A DNA stretch of 63,966 nucleotides from the NCBI GenBank assembly GCA_964563925.1, contig CAZLZD010000024.1, positions 1-63,966 on the forward strand. Reading direction: 5' to 3'. Made by a program: the position numbers and the translations under genes. Position 1 is the first letter of the stretch, and every line of letters begins with the position of its first letter. The notes under the pieces were generated by a model that saw only the letters and a program-made list of their open reading frames with translations, was not told the DNA's origin and made no database searches. The DNA is from JAUILA01 sp964563925 (lineage in GTDB: Bacteria > Bacteroidota > Bacteroidia > Cytophagales > Cyclobacteriaceae). Below, one piece after another: positions 35,926 through 45,495 of this stretch.

Positions 35926-37611
35926 ATGGAAAATATCGGATTGAGCTTAATCGATCTTACAATTATCGTGGTTTATCTGGTCGGGATCGTCTGGTATGGT
36001 ATCCGCAAAGGAAAACAGGACAGCTCTGAAGATTATTTTCTCGCCGGGCGTGACATGACCTGGCCCATTGTGGGGATTTCACTTTTTGCGGCAAACATAG
36101 GGAGTAATACGCTTATAGGCCTGGCTTCTGATGCATATCAGACCAACGTCGCCGTATACAACTATGAGTGGATGGCCGCAGTGGTCCTCGTATTCTTTGC
36201 CATTTTCTTCCTTCCGTTTTACCTGCGCTCCAGGGTATATACCATGCCCGAATTTCTCGAGCGCCGGTATGACAGCCGCTCCAGGTACCTGTTCTCCGGT
36301 ATTACCATTATCGGAAATGTGATTATCGATACAGCATCCGGATTATATGCGGGTAACCTCATCCTTAAGATCGTATTCCCGGGTATGGAATCCTGGATGA
36401 TTATCTCTCTGCTTGCTTTTGCTGCCGCCGCCTACACCATCCCGGGTGGCTTATCCTCGGTGGTACATACCGAGGTAATTCAGGCGGTTTTGCTCATTTT
36501 CGGTTCCATGCTGCTTACCTATTTCTGTTTTGTGGAAGTGGGCGGTTGGGATGGTATGATCGAAAAGATAAATACCCTGCAGCCTGAAGGCAAAGATGCC
36601 GAAGAGGTATTAAGCCTGGTCAAGCCGGCCAGTGATCCTGACCTGCCATGGACAGGGCTTTTGCTGGGAGTACCCTTACTGGGATTCTATTTCTGGGCCA
36701 ATAACCAGTTTATGGTGCAGCGGGTGCTGTCGGCCAAAGACCTGAACCACGGTCGCTGGGGCGCTCTTTTTGCCGGACTGCTGAAGCTGCCCGTCCTCTT
36801 TATCATGGTGATACCCGGTGTTATGGCTTATGCCCTGTTCAATGATGCTGACATCAGCTTCCTGAATTATCCGATTGGCGGGGCAGGAGGAGACGAGATA
36901 TGCACAAGCCTGGATGATTGTCCGAATATGACCTTCCCTGTACTTATATACCGCTTGTTGCCGACAGGAATCCTGGGCCTGGTGATAGCCGGACTGCTGG
37001 CGGCGATGTCGTCGAGTATTTCTGCCACACTGAATTCGGCCTCCACGCTGATCACCATGGATTTTGTTTCGAAAATCCGCCCCGGAATGAGCAGCAAGGC
37101 ACTCGTACGTGCCGGCCAGATTGCCACCGTGGTACTTGTAATCCTTGCTGCGGTCTGGGCTCCCATGATCGAAACCGTCGCCTCATCACTGTGGGAATAC
37201 CTGCAATTGGTGCTGACCTATATCGCCCCGCCGATTGTGGCTACTTTTATGCTGGGCCTCTTCTACAAAAGGGCTAACGCCCATGGTGCATTCTACAGCC
37301 TTATCCTGAGCTATGTCCTGGCAGTGGTGTTCATTTTTATGAAGTATAATGACGTCGCGCCTGAATTGACGGGCGTGCACTTCCTGTTACAGGTACCTGT
37401 ACTGGCACTGATTTGTGCATTCCTGAATATGGTCATATCCCATTTAACTTCTCCTCCGCCCGTGGAGAAAGTGGAGTCCATGACCTGGAGCAAGCAGATT
37501 TTCAAGGCAGAAACCAGGGAACTTCGGGGATTGCCCTGGTATAAGAACTATCGGATTCTCTCGGCGTTATTACTATTGCTGACGGCTTTAATAGTCATTT
37601 GGTTCTGGTAA
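35926..37611 (+). CDS. Sodium:solute symporter (SGLT-like)
   Basis: A 561-residue SSS-family transporter with about 14 transmembrane helices. Family marks include GRDMTWPIVGISLFAANIGS near the N terminus (sodium/substrate site region), YTMPEFLERRYDSRSRY, FYFWANNQFMVQRVLSAKD and GLLAAMSSSISATLNSASTL. The FWANNQFMVQR motif is typical of the sugar-transporting SGLT branch. It probably imports glucose freed by the trehalase, or the intact glucoside. It is flanked closely by trehalase and glpK. Confidence 0.92.
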   Translation: MENIGLSLIDLTIIVVYLVGIVWYGIRKGKQDSSEDYFLAGRDMTWPIVGISLFAANIGSNTLIGLASDAYQTNVAVYNYEWMAAVVLVFFAIFFLPFYLRSRVYTMPEFLERRYDSRSRYLFSGITIIGNVIIDTASGLYAGNLILKIVFPGMESWMIISLLAFAAAAYTIPGGLSSVVHTEVIQAVLLIFGSMLLTYFCFVEVGGWDGMIEKINTLQPEGKDAEEVLSLVKPASDPDLPWTGLLLGVPLLGFYFWANNQFMVQRVLSAKDLNHGRWGALFAGLLKLPVLFIMVIPGVMAYALFNDADISFLNYPIGGAGGDEICTSLDDCPNMTFPVLIYRLLPTGILGLVIAGLLAAMSSSISATLNSASTLITMDFVSKIRPGMSSKALVRAGQIATVVLVILAAVWAPMIETVASSLWEYLQLVLTYIAPPIVATFMLGLFYKRANAHGAFYSLILSYVLAVVFIFMKYNDVAPELTGVHFLLQVPVLALICAFLNMVISHLTSPPPVEKVESMTWSKQIFKAETRELRGLPWYKNYRILSALLLLLTALIVIWFW

Positions 37612-37634
37612 TCGCTCATCAAAAACCTTAACGC

Positions 37635-39143
37635 ATGAAGGAAGGCAAATACATCATTGCCCTCGACCAGGGTACGACCAGTTCTCGCGCTGTTTTATTC
37701 AATGATTCAGGCGCATTGCTGGCAATCGAACAAAAGGAATTCACTCAGATTTTTCCGCGTGCGGGCTGGGTGGAGCATGACCCGGAAGAAATTTGGCAAA
37801 CCCAGCAAAATGTACTCAAAAAACTCATCAGGGACCATATACCGGATCCTGCTGATATCGCTGCGTTCGGAATTACCAATCAGCGTGAAACCACCGTGGT
37901 ATGGGATCGTACTACCGGGAAACCGGTGTACAATGCCATTGTCTGGCAGGATACACGTACCTCCAACAAGCAATGCCGCGTATTGCGCGATGCCGGTCAT
38001 GAAGAATATATCCGCGAGAATACCGGGCTGATTATCGACTCCTATTTCTCTGGCACAAAGATTATGTGGATTCTTGACAACGTAACCGGTGCCCGGGAAA
38101 AGGCAGAGAAAGGTGAGTTGCTTTTTGGTACTATCGATACCTGGCTTGTATGGAAACTTACCGATGGCAAGGTACACGCCACCGATTATACGAATGCCAG
38201 TCGTACGCTTCTCTTTAACATCAAAACCCTTGAATGGGATGACCACCTCCTGAAAGCCCTGGGAATTCCGCCGTCCATGCTCCCGGAAGTAAAACCCTCC
38301 GCGGCCGACTTCGGGACATTCACTTATAGAAAATCGGCCATTCCGATATCCGGTATAGCCGGTGACCAGCAGGCTGCTTTGTTCGGACAGCAATGCTTCG
38401 AACCCGGTACCGTTAAAAATACCTATGGGACCGGATGTTTCATGCTGATGAATATAGGCCGGGAGATGCGGTTGTCAGAAAACAACCTGCTGACCACGGT
38501 CGGTATCGGGCTGAAAGACGAGGTTAGCTATGCCATCGAAGGTAGTATTTTCATTGCCGGGGCAGCCGTGCAATGGCTGCGTGACGGACTGAAGATCATT
38601 AAACATGCCGCGGAAACGGAAAAGCATGCCACCGCCACCAAAGACAATTACGAAGTGGTCGTCGTACCGGCATTTGCCGGGCTCGGGGCACCGTACTGGG
38701 ATATGAATGCCCGGGGAGCCATATTCGGTATAACCCGTGATACCACCCACGAACATATCATCAAGGCTACCCTGGAATCCATGGCGTTCCAGACCCGTGA
38801 TGTCATTATTGCTATTGAGAAGGATGCCGGCCGGGAATTACTGACACTGAAAGTGGATGGTGGTGCCGTGGCCAACGACTATCTCATGCAGTTCCAGGCA
38901 GATATTCTCCAGGTCCCCGTTGAACGTCCAGAGATTATCGAATCGACCGCACAGGGTGCCGCCTACCTCGCAGGTATTGGTTGCGGAATGTGGACGAAAA
39001 AAGACCTGGACAAATTTCGCAAGCTGAATGCGATGTTCGAACCGGAAATGCCGGAAAAAAAGGCTGTCAGATTGTATAAACGATGGAAGAAGGCAGTCGA
39101 ACGAACCATGAACTGGATGGATGAAGAGGATGGAAGCGATTAA
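37635..39143 (+). CDS. glpK: Glycerol kinase
   Basis: A 502-residue FGGY-family kinase making sn-glycerol 3-phosphate from glycerol and ATP. Visible: phosphate-1 motif IIALDQGTTSSRAVLF, FGITNQRETTVVWD, the substrate region NAIVWQDTRTSNKQC, GIAGDQQAALFGQQCFEPG and NTYGTGCFMLMNIG. Length is exactly that of GlpK. No glycerol facilitator (GlpF) is next to it. Its 3' end overlaps glpD by 23 bases. The pair after a trehalase suggests glycerol derived from a cleaved glycoside. Confidence 0.96.
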   Translation: MKEGKYIIALDQGTTSSRAVLFNDSGALLAIEQKEFTQIFPRAGWVEHDPEEIWQTQQNVLKKLIRDHIPDPADIAAFGITNQRETTVVWDRTTGKPVYNAIVWQDTRTSNKQCRVLRDAGHEEYIRENTGLIIDSYFSGTKIMWILDNVTGAREKAEKGELLFGTIDTWLVWKLTDGKVHATDYTNASRTLLFNIKTLEWDDHLLKALGIPPSMLPEVKPSAADFGTFTYRKSAIPISGIAGDQQAALFGQQCFEPGTVKNTYGTGCFMLMNIGREMRLSENNLLTTVGIGLKDEVSYAIEGSIFIAGAAVQWLRDGLKIIKHAAETEKHATATKDNYEVVVVPAFAGLGAPYWDMNARGAIFGITRDTTHEHIIKATLESMAFQTRDVIIAIEKDAGRELLTLKVDGGAVANDYLMQFQADILQVPVERPEIIESTAQGAAYLAGIGCGMWTKKDLDKFRKLNAMFEPEMPEKKAVRLYKRWKKAVERTMNWMDEEDGSD

Positions 39144-40782
39144 TCTCAGGGAAATCAGGCGAAGTGAGGTGGTCGGCCGATTGGGTGAAGCCACCTATGA
39201 CGTGCTGGTCATCGGGGGTGGGATTACCGGGGCAGGAATTGCGTTGGACGCCGCTTCCCGCGGTCTGAAAGTCGCACAGGTGGAACAAAATGATTTTGCC
39301 TCAGGAACCTCAAGCCGCTCGACCAAATTGATTCACGGAGGATTGCGCTACCTGAAACAATTCGAGATTGCCCTGGTGCGGGAAGTGGGAAGGGAGCGCG
39401 CCACAGTGCACAAACTTGCACCCCACCTGGTTCGGTCGGAAAAAATGCTGCTCCCCCTGATCAGAGGGGGAACCTACGGAAAGATCTCCACGTCCCTGGG
39501 ACTCATGGTGTACGATGTTCTGGCCGGTGTGGAAAGCGCCGATCAGCGGAAAATGCTGACCAGGGAGGAAACCCTTGAGAAAGAGCCTCTTCTCGATGAA
39601 TCGGTGGTTGAGGGTGCCGGCATTTATGCAGAATACCGTACCGATGATGCCCGCCTGACCATCGAGGTGGTGAAGGCTGCGGTGAGTTTCGGTGCCGATT
39701 GTGCCAATTATGTACGGGTGGAAGACTTTATCTACCAGGATGACCGGATCACCGGTGTGCAGGCACGGGATCGACTGAGTGATCAGAACCTTACTATCCG
39801 TGCCAGGTATGTGGTAAGTGCTGCCGGACCGTGGGTGGATGAGCTGCGTAAAAAAAATGAATCCCTGGAGGGGAAAAGGCTGCATCTGACCAAAGGGGTT
39901 CATATTGTTGTACCCAGAAAGAAATTACCGGTGCATCAGGCAGTTTATTTTGATGTGCCGGACGGACGAATGATCTTTGCTATTCCACGGGGAATTGTCA
40001 CCTATATAGGGACAACCGATACGGATTATTATGGTGATAAGAACCACGTACTGACCAACCTGGATGACGTCAGTTATCTCCTGGATGCAGTAAATCATAC
40101 CTTCCCGGAGGCAAACCTCACCCGGGAGGATGTGGTCTCAAGCTGGGCAGGGCTCAGGCCCCTTATACATGAAGAGGGCAAATCTGCTTCGGAGTTATCC
40201 CGTAAAGATGAGATTTTTGAATCAGATACGGGGCTGATTTCCATTGCGGGTGGTAAACTTACGGGCTATCGTAAAATGGCAGAAAGAGTGGTCAATGTAG
40301 TGGCCAGGAAATACGAGAAGGAATCAGGAGAGAAGGACCTTACCGATGTTCGTACAGATATCATTCCCTTAGGTGGAAAGCCTTTTGACAAGCCTTCAGA
40401 AGTGGGGACGTATCAGGATGAAATTCAGGAAAAACTGAGTGCATTTGGGTATTCCGACCCTTATTTTGCCTGGTACCTGGTGAGTAATTACGGAAAGCAG
40501 ACCGATGATATTCTGACCCTGATGAAATCCCTGCCCGAAGATGAGTACCGGCTCATGAAGGCCGAATGCCTGTATGGGATTCGTTTCGAGCTAATCCAGA
40601 CCCTGTCAGATTTTTTTATCCGTCGAACCGGGAGGTTGTATTTTGACATCGAAAGCGTTAGTAAGGGACTTACCCCGATTGCTGAATTCATGCAGGAACA
40701 ACTGGGTTGGTCCGAAGAACATACAAAAACGGAGATTGCATCAATGAAACAGGAGATCAGGGAGGTATCTGAATTCAGCTAA
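39121..40782 (+). CDS. glpD: Glycerol-3-phosphate dehydrogenase (FAD)
   Basis: A 553-residue aerobic FAD-dependent enzyme of the GlpD/GlpA family. It oxidises glycerol 3-phosphate to dihydroxyacetone phosphate at the membrane and feeds electrons to quinone. Visible: FAD motif VIGGGITGAGIALDAASRG, the family run DFASGTSSRSTKLIHGGLRY, FAIPRGIVTYIGTTDTDY, and SIAGGKLTGYRKMAERVV. The C-terminal helical domain is complete. The start may be ATG 39121 or ATG 39130, both inside glpK. Its stop overlaps the start of the amylosucrase gene by one base. Confidence 0.95.
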   Translation: MKRMEAINLREIRRSEVVGRLGEATYDVLVIGGGITGAGIALDAASRGLKVAQVEQNDFASGTSSRSTKLIHGGLRYLKQFEIALVREVGRERATVHKLAPHLVRSEKMLLPLIRGGTYGKISTSLGLMVYDVLAGVESADQRKMLTREETLEKEPLLDESVVEGAGIYAEYRTDDARLTIEVVKAAVSFGADCANYVRVEDFIYQDDRITGVQARDRLSDQNLTIRARYVVSAAGPWVDELRKKNESLEGKRLHLTKGVHIVVPRKKLPVHQAVYFDVPDGRMIFAIPRGIVTYIGTTDTDYYGDKNHVLTNLDDVSYLLDAVNHTFPEANLTREDVVSSWAGLRPLIHEEGKSASELSRKDEIFESDTGLISIAGGKLTGYRKMAERVVNVVARKYEKESGEKDLTDVRTDIIPLGGKPFDKPSEVGTYQDEIQEKLSAFGYSDPYFAWYLVSNYGKQTDDILTLMKSLPEDEYRLMKAECLYGIRFELIQTLSDFFIRRTGRLYFDIESVSKGLTPIAEFMQEQLGWSEEHTKTEIASMKQEIREVSEFS

Positions 40783-42728
40783 TGTATAATCCTGTAGCAC
40801 AGCGACTATTAAAACGTATCCTTACCGAAAACGACTGGGGCGGGAAAACGGATCAGCCTTTTGTACTGCGGCTCACCATGATCTTTCAGCATTTACATGC
40901 GCTCTACCAGAGCGTTTATGGAGATCGGGCAGGCTGGGAAGACGAGCTGAAAGACCTGGTCAAAATGCTGCACACCCGGTTTGAAAACCGGCCGGCTGCC
41001 CTCCGGAAAATTGACAGCCACCGGGAGGAAAATCACGAATGGTTCATTTCTGAGAAGATAGCAGGAATGATGCTGTATACCGACCGGTTTAACGGTACCC
41101 TGAAAGGGGTGGAGGAGAAGTTGCCCTATTTTGAGTCGCTGGGGATTAACCTGCTTCATCTTATGCCGCTGTTTAAATCACCTCCCGGCAAAAATGACGG
41201 AGGATATGCGGTCAGTGACTATCGCCAGGTAGATAAGAAATTCGGAACCACGGCGCAGTTAAAATCCCTTGCCAGTAAGCTTCACAAGCACAAAATGTTC
41301 CTGATGCTTGACCTGGTGATTAATCATACCTCAGATGAACATGAATGGGCGCAGGCGGCGAAAAAGGGCGACCAGGACTATCAGGCGTATTACCATACGT
41401 TTGGGGAGCGCACGATTCCCGATCTTTTTGAACGTAGCCTGCCGGAAGTTTTTCCCGAGAATGCCCCGGGTAATTTTACCTGGTCTGAGGAAATGGGCAA
41501 ATGGGTCATGACGGTATTTAACACCTATCAGTGGGACCTGAATTATGCCAATCCGCGCGTACTGAACGAGATGATAGCTATTCTGCTGGACGTTGCCAAT
41601 ATGGGTGTTGATATTTTCCGGCTGGATGCGGTGGCATTTCTCTGGAAGAAAATGGGAACGAACAGCCAGAACCTGGAAGAGGCGCACATCCTGCTCCGTA
41701 TCATGAAATGTGCTGCCCGGATCGTGGCCCCCGGGGTGGCCTTCCTGGCGGAGGCCATTGTTGCGCCTCATGAGATTCTCCGCTATTTCGGTGAAAGTAA
41801 AACATGGAGCAATGAATGTGATATTGCCTATAATGCTACCCTGATGGCGCTGATGTGGGATGCGGTGTCCACCAAAAATTCCAGGGTCCTTCGCAATGCC
41901 CTTTCGCACCTGCCTCATAAGCCGGAAGGTACGACCTGGATAAATTATCTGAGATGTCATGACGATATTGGCCTGGGATACGATAATGCAGATATTCACC
42001 AGGCGGGTTACTCGCCATCCATGCACCGCCGGTTCATGGTTGATTTCCTTACCGGGCAGTTTGAAGGGTCCTTTGCCAGGGGACTTCCCTTTATGACCAA
42101 CCCGCAAACCGGAGATGCCCGTATTTCGGGGTCACTTGCTTCACTGGCCGGACTCGAAGAAGCACTCGCTGAGAATGATGAGGAGAAAAAGCAGTTGGCA
42201 TTGTCCCGGATTCTCATGATGCACGGCGTAATGATTGCATGGGGAGGGATTCCCATGATTTACTATGGCGATGAACTGGCCACCCTTAATGATTATTCCT
42301 TTGCCGACGATCCGTCCAGGCAGGATGACAACCGATGGGTACACCGACCTGTTATTGACTGGGACCGGGCCGAACGCCGGCACAAAAAAGGAACGGCAGA
42401 ATATCACGTCTTCACCGGAATTTCCAATATGCTGGCGGTACGAAGCCGCTGTGCGGTTATGGGAGACCATAACAATGTGCTTCTTCCAGATACAAACAAC
42501 GACCATGTTTTTGTATTTGCCAGGATGGCAAGCGGTAAGGCGCCTGTGCTCATCGCAGCCAATCTAACCGGAGAGGATCAATACCTTGAGGCCAGTATTC
42601 TTTACCGTGTCGGGCTTGATTCACAGGGACTTACCGAAATTTTGACCGGAAATAATTTGTCACTTGACGCTCTTGGTATACATTTGAAACCCTATCAGGT
42701 TTGCTGGTTAACGGATAAACAACTATGA
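40782..42728 (+). CDS. Amylosucrase (GH13_4)
   Basis: A 648-residue GH13 enzyme matching amylosucrases over its length (N. polysaccharea enzyme 636). Nucleophile Asp282 (IFRLDAVAF) and acid/base Glu324 (FLAEAIV) lie four residues before D286/E328 of that enzyme; the third Asp is in RCHDDIG. KNDGGYAVSDY (Asp139) and NRWVHRP keep the residues that close the sucrose pocket. It takes sucrose and extends an alpha-1,4-glucan, releasing fructose, or hydrolyses sucrose. No signal peptide, so cytoplasmic. A sucrose hydrolase is the alternative. It overlaps glpD by one base and the next gene by four. Confidence 0.9.
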   Translation: MYNPVAQRLLKRILTENDWGGKTDQPFVLRLTMIFQHLHALYQSVYGDRAGWEDELKDLVKMLHTRFENRPAALRKIDSHREENHEWFISEKIAGMMLYTDRFNGTLKGVEEKLPYFESLGINLLHLMPLFKSPPGKNDGGYAVSDYRQVDKKFGTTAQLKSLASKLHKHKMFLMLDLVINHTSDEHEWAQAAKKGDQDYQAYYHTFGERTIPDLFERSLPEVFPENAPGNFTWSEEMGKWVMTVFNTYQWDLNYANPRVLNEMIAILLDVANMGVDIFRLDAVAFLWKKMGTNSQNLEEAHILLRIMKCAARIVAPGVAFLAEAIVAPHEILRYFGESKTWSNECDIAYNATLMALMWDAVSTKNSRVLRNALSHLPHKPEGTTWINYLRCHDDIGLGYDNADIHQAGYSPSMHRRFMVDFLTGQFEGSFARGLPFMTNPQTGDARISGSLASLAGLEEALAENDEEKKQLALSRILMMHGVMIAWGGIPMIYYGDELATLNDYSFADDPSRQDDNRWVHRPVIDWDRAERRHKKGTAEYHVFTGISNMLAVRSRCAVMGDHNNVLLPDTNNDHVFVFARMASGKAPVLIAANLTGEDQYLEASILYRVGLDSQGLTEILTGNNLSLDALGIHLKPYQVCWLTDKQL

Positions 42729-44368
42729 GTCGACGGATTTGGTGGAAAGAAGGTATTGTATACCAGGTATATCCACGCAGTTTTCAGGATTCTGATGATG
42801 ACGGCGTTGGGGATATACCGGGTATTATCTCACGCCTGGATCATATTGCCTCCCTCGGGGTGGACATAATCTGGGTTTGCCCCGTGTACAGGAGTCCGAA
42901 CGATGACAATGGCTATGACATCAGTGATTACCGGGACATCATGAGGGAATTTGGCAACATGGGTGATTTTGACCGTTTGTTGTCGGAGGTTCACGCCAGA
43001 GGAATGCGACTGATCATGGACCTGGTCGCAAATCACAGTTCGGATGAACATGCCTGGTTTCAGGAGTCCCGTAAATCGAAAGACAACCCCTACCGTGATT
43101 ATTATTACTGGAGGCCCGGAAAGGACGGAGGTCCGCCGAACAACTGGAAATCATTCTTCGGAGGGAGTGCCTGGGAATATGACGAGGTGACCGGCGAATA
43201 TTATCTGCACCTGTTTACCAAAAAGCAGGCCGATCTTAACTGGGAGAATGAAAAAGTACGCAAGGCGATCCACGACATCATGCGATTCTGGTTTGATAAA
43301 GGCGTGGACGGCTTCAGGATGGATGTCATTTCCCTTATTTCCAAAAGACTGGAATTTCCCGATGCTCCGGAGCAGCCTTTTGGCGATACCATACGTGAAT
43401 TTTATGCCAACGGACCCCGGATTCATGAGTTCCTGCAGGAAATGAATCATGAGGTGCTGCGCCATTACGACATTATGACCGTGGGAGAGGGGCCGGGAAT
43501 TGACCTGGAGAATGCCGCACTGTATGTACATGAAGACCGGGATGAACTGCAGATGATCTTTCATTTTGATCACATGTTTATCGATAACGGGCCGGGAGGC
43601 AAATACGACCCAATTCCGTATGACATGCCTCGTTTTAAACAGGTTTTCAGGGAGTGGGATGACCGGCTTAAGGATAATGGATGGGCGAGTATTTTCCTCG
43701 GGAATCATGATTTTTCAAGGATTGTGAGTCGTTTTGGTAACGATGACCGCTATCATCAGGAATCGGCTAAATTGCTGGCTATGCTATTGCTGAGTTTACG
43801 GGGCACACCGTACATCTATCAGGGAGACGAAATTGGTATGACGAATGTGCGTTACCCGGACATTGATTATTACCAGGATGTCGAAACCCTTGGTGCGTGG
43901 AGAGAGGCAGAAGAAGCAGGCATGGATATGGACCAGTTTCTGAAGAATGTGCATTGGCAAAGCCGGGATAATGCACGTACCCCCATGCAATGGGATAATT
44001 CAGAACATGCCGGTTTCTCCCGCGGCAACCCCTGGTTAAAGGTCAACCCTAATTACCCGGAGATCAATGTGAGCCGGCAGGATGCCGACCCGTACAGCAT
44101 CCTGAATTTTTACCGGAGAATGGTCCGCTTCAGGAAGGAACATAAGACCCTGGTGTACGGCACGTTCATTATTCTGGACACGATTGCATCCGACTTGTTT
44201 GTTTATGAACGTAAAGACAGCAAGGGACATTTTTCGGTATGGCTGAATATGAGTGACTTCGATGAACAGGTCAGGGGAATGCCTAAATCCACACCGGAGA
44301 TTACGAATTACCCGGATGCACCCAACGGGGTCCTCAGGCCTTGGGAAGGACGCATTTATAAGCTATAA
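42725..44368 (+). CDS. Oligo-1,6-glucosidase/alpha-glucosidase (GH13_31)
   Basis: A 547-residue cytoplasmic GH13_31 enzyme. Catalytic residues are Asp200 (GFRMDVI), Glu255 (TVGEGPG) and Asp329 (GNHDFSR), one off and identical to the positions in Bacillus cereus oligo-1,6-glucosidase. The residue after the nucleophile is Val (Val201). In this subfamily Val there goes with cleavage of alpha-1,6 bonds, Thr or Ala with alpha-1,4. Isomaltose, panose or sucrose isomers are thus likely substrates; trehalose-6-phosphate hydrolases are close relatives. Last gene of the strand run; it overlaps the convergent gene at 44363 by six bases. Confidence 0.9.
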   Translation: MSRRIWWKEGIVYQVYPRSFQDSDDDGVGDIPGIISRLDHIASLGVDIIWVCPVYRSPNDDNGYDISDYRDIMREFGNMGDFDRLLSEVHARGMRLIMDLVANHSSDEHAWFQESRKSKDNPYRDYYYWRPGKDGGPPNNWKSFFGGSAWEYDEVTGEYYLHLFTKKQADLNWENEKVRKAIHDIMRFWFDKGVDGFRMDVISLISKRLEFPDAPEQPFGDTIREFYANGPRIHEFLQEMNHEVLRHYDIMTVGEGPGIDLENAALYVHEDRDELQMIFHFDHMFIDNGPGGKYDPIPYDMPRFKQVFREWDDRLKDNGWASIFLGNHDFSRIVSRFGNDDRYHQESAKLLAMLLLSLRGTPYIYQGDEIGMTNVRYPDIDYYQDVETLGAWREAEEAGMDMDQFLKNVHWQSRDNARTPMQWDNSEHAGFSRGNPWLKVNPNYPEINVSRQDADPYSILNFYRRMVRFRKEHKTLVYGTFIILDTIASDLFVYERKDSKGHFSVWLNMSDFDEQVRGMPKSTPEITNYPDAPNGVLRPWEGRIYKL

Positions 44369-45142
44369 ACCCAGCCCGAAATGGAGGGTAAAAGGAATTT
44401 CCATTAATTCGATATTGGGTAATTCCACGATCAGCTCTGTTTGATCGAGCCCGGTGGTGAAAAATTCATTCTCCCGGACGGGCACATCGGTAAGTCCGCT
44501 TGCACTTTGCCGGATACTGATAATTTCATTGGCAGGGTAGTAGGAAAAGATGTAAACCTTCTGCCCGTTGATCTCCTCGCTTCTTTCCGGCGTGATCTCA
44601 ATGTTCCGGTTTTTTAAACGGAGCGTAATACCCGCAGTCTCGCTCAACTGTACATTTTTTGCCGGTACCTCCTCGGTTTCATTTGTCATAATCCGCAGAC
44701 CTATCTGCCCCTCAAGTGTCAGGGTCTGTGCACCGTTGGTGGGCTTGGCCATGGTGTGCACCGGAACGCTGACCGCATGACCGTCTTCACTTATCCGGGC
44801 ATTGTCTGTATTTATACCCCCGGTCATCAGGATATCCATCTCCTTCATTTCCGCCTCAAACATTCGTTCGATCTGCGCCCCTTTTTTGAGCAAATCCATT
44901 CTCTTGTCATCCGTAAAGCTGAGAATGCGGGTGAAGTCCGGATCTACACGGACTATCCGGGCATTATCCAGCTGGACGTACAATCCGATCGTGGTGCCGG
45001 ACATAAGTTTCGACAAGGTATCTGATTTCTCAGTAGGGGAAAGAATAAGAAGCTGGTCAACGGCAATGCAGGGGTTACAGTCCTGAGCTTTTATAACCCC
45101 GCTGAAGGCCAAAACAATAAGGACAATGGGCAAAGTTCTCAT
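44363..45142 (-). CDS. Exported protein of unknown function
   Basis: A 259-residue protein with a Sec signal peptide (MRTLPIVLIVLAFSGVIKAQ) and no lipobox. After DCNPCIAVDQLLIL the mature part is mostly predicted beta-strand, with a methionine/acid-rich helix (IERMFEAEMKEMDILM) in the first half and a C terminus ending FTLHFGLGL. A C-terminal aromatic/hydrophobic strand can mark outer-membrane insertion, but one strand is weak evidence. I recognise no family. It is the last gene of an apparent unit with the MFS transporter and SemiSWEET (gaps 32 and 48 bp). Confidence 0.65.
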   Translation of the reverse strand: MRTLPIVLIVLAFSGVIKAQDCNPCIAVDQLLILSPTEKSDTLSKLMSGTTIGLYVQLDNARIVRVDPDFTRILSFTDDKRMDLLKKGAQIERMFEAEMKEMDILMTGGINTDNARISEDGHAVSVPVHTMAKPTNGAQTLTLEGQIGLRIMTNETEEVPAKNVQLSETAGITLRLKNRNIEITPERSEEINGQKVYIFSYYPANEIISIRQSASGLTDVPVRENEFFTTGLDQTELIVELPNIELMEIPFTLHFGLGL

Positions 45143-45190
45143 GGAAGTTTAAGTTAACTTTTTTTCCATAACGCCGGCAATAAATTTATC

Positions 45191-45463
45191 TTATTTCTGG
45201 TCTTTCTTGCGATATTTCAACTTGAAAAAGAGGATACTTCCAGACATAACCAGGGTGAACGCATTGGTAAGTATGACGGCCAGGTCCTTTATCAGAAGTC
45301 CGTAGATCAGCCACAGCGCCACGCCGCTGACCAGGATAAGGAACATGCCAAGAGAGATGTCCCGGGCCGACCGGGACCGCCAGGTCTTTACCACCTGGGG
45401 CAGAAAAGAAACGGTAGTAAGAAATCCTGCAAACAGACCTAGTAACGTATATTCGTCAAGCAT
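45191..45463 (-). CDS. SemiSWEET sugar transporter
   Basis: A 90-residue three-helix membrane protein of the MtN3/PQ-loop family. The N-terminal helix carries the proline-glutamine motif (GFLTTVSFLPQVVKTWRS), followed by ARDISLGMFLILVSGVALW and ILTNAFTLVMSGSILFF. Size and motif match bacterial SemiSWEETs, which dimerise to form a uniporter for glucose or sucrose. It is preceded 32 bp upstream by the MFS gene on the same strand, so sugar movement is the likely shared theme. Confidence 0.88.
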   Translation of the reverse strand: MLDEYTLLGLFAGFLTTVSFLPQVVKTWRSRSARDISLGMFLILVSGVALWLIYGLLIKDLAVILTNAFTLVMSGSILFFKLKYRKKDQK

Positions 45464-45495
45464 TCGAAATGGTTCCCGTAAAGAAGTGCATAATC

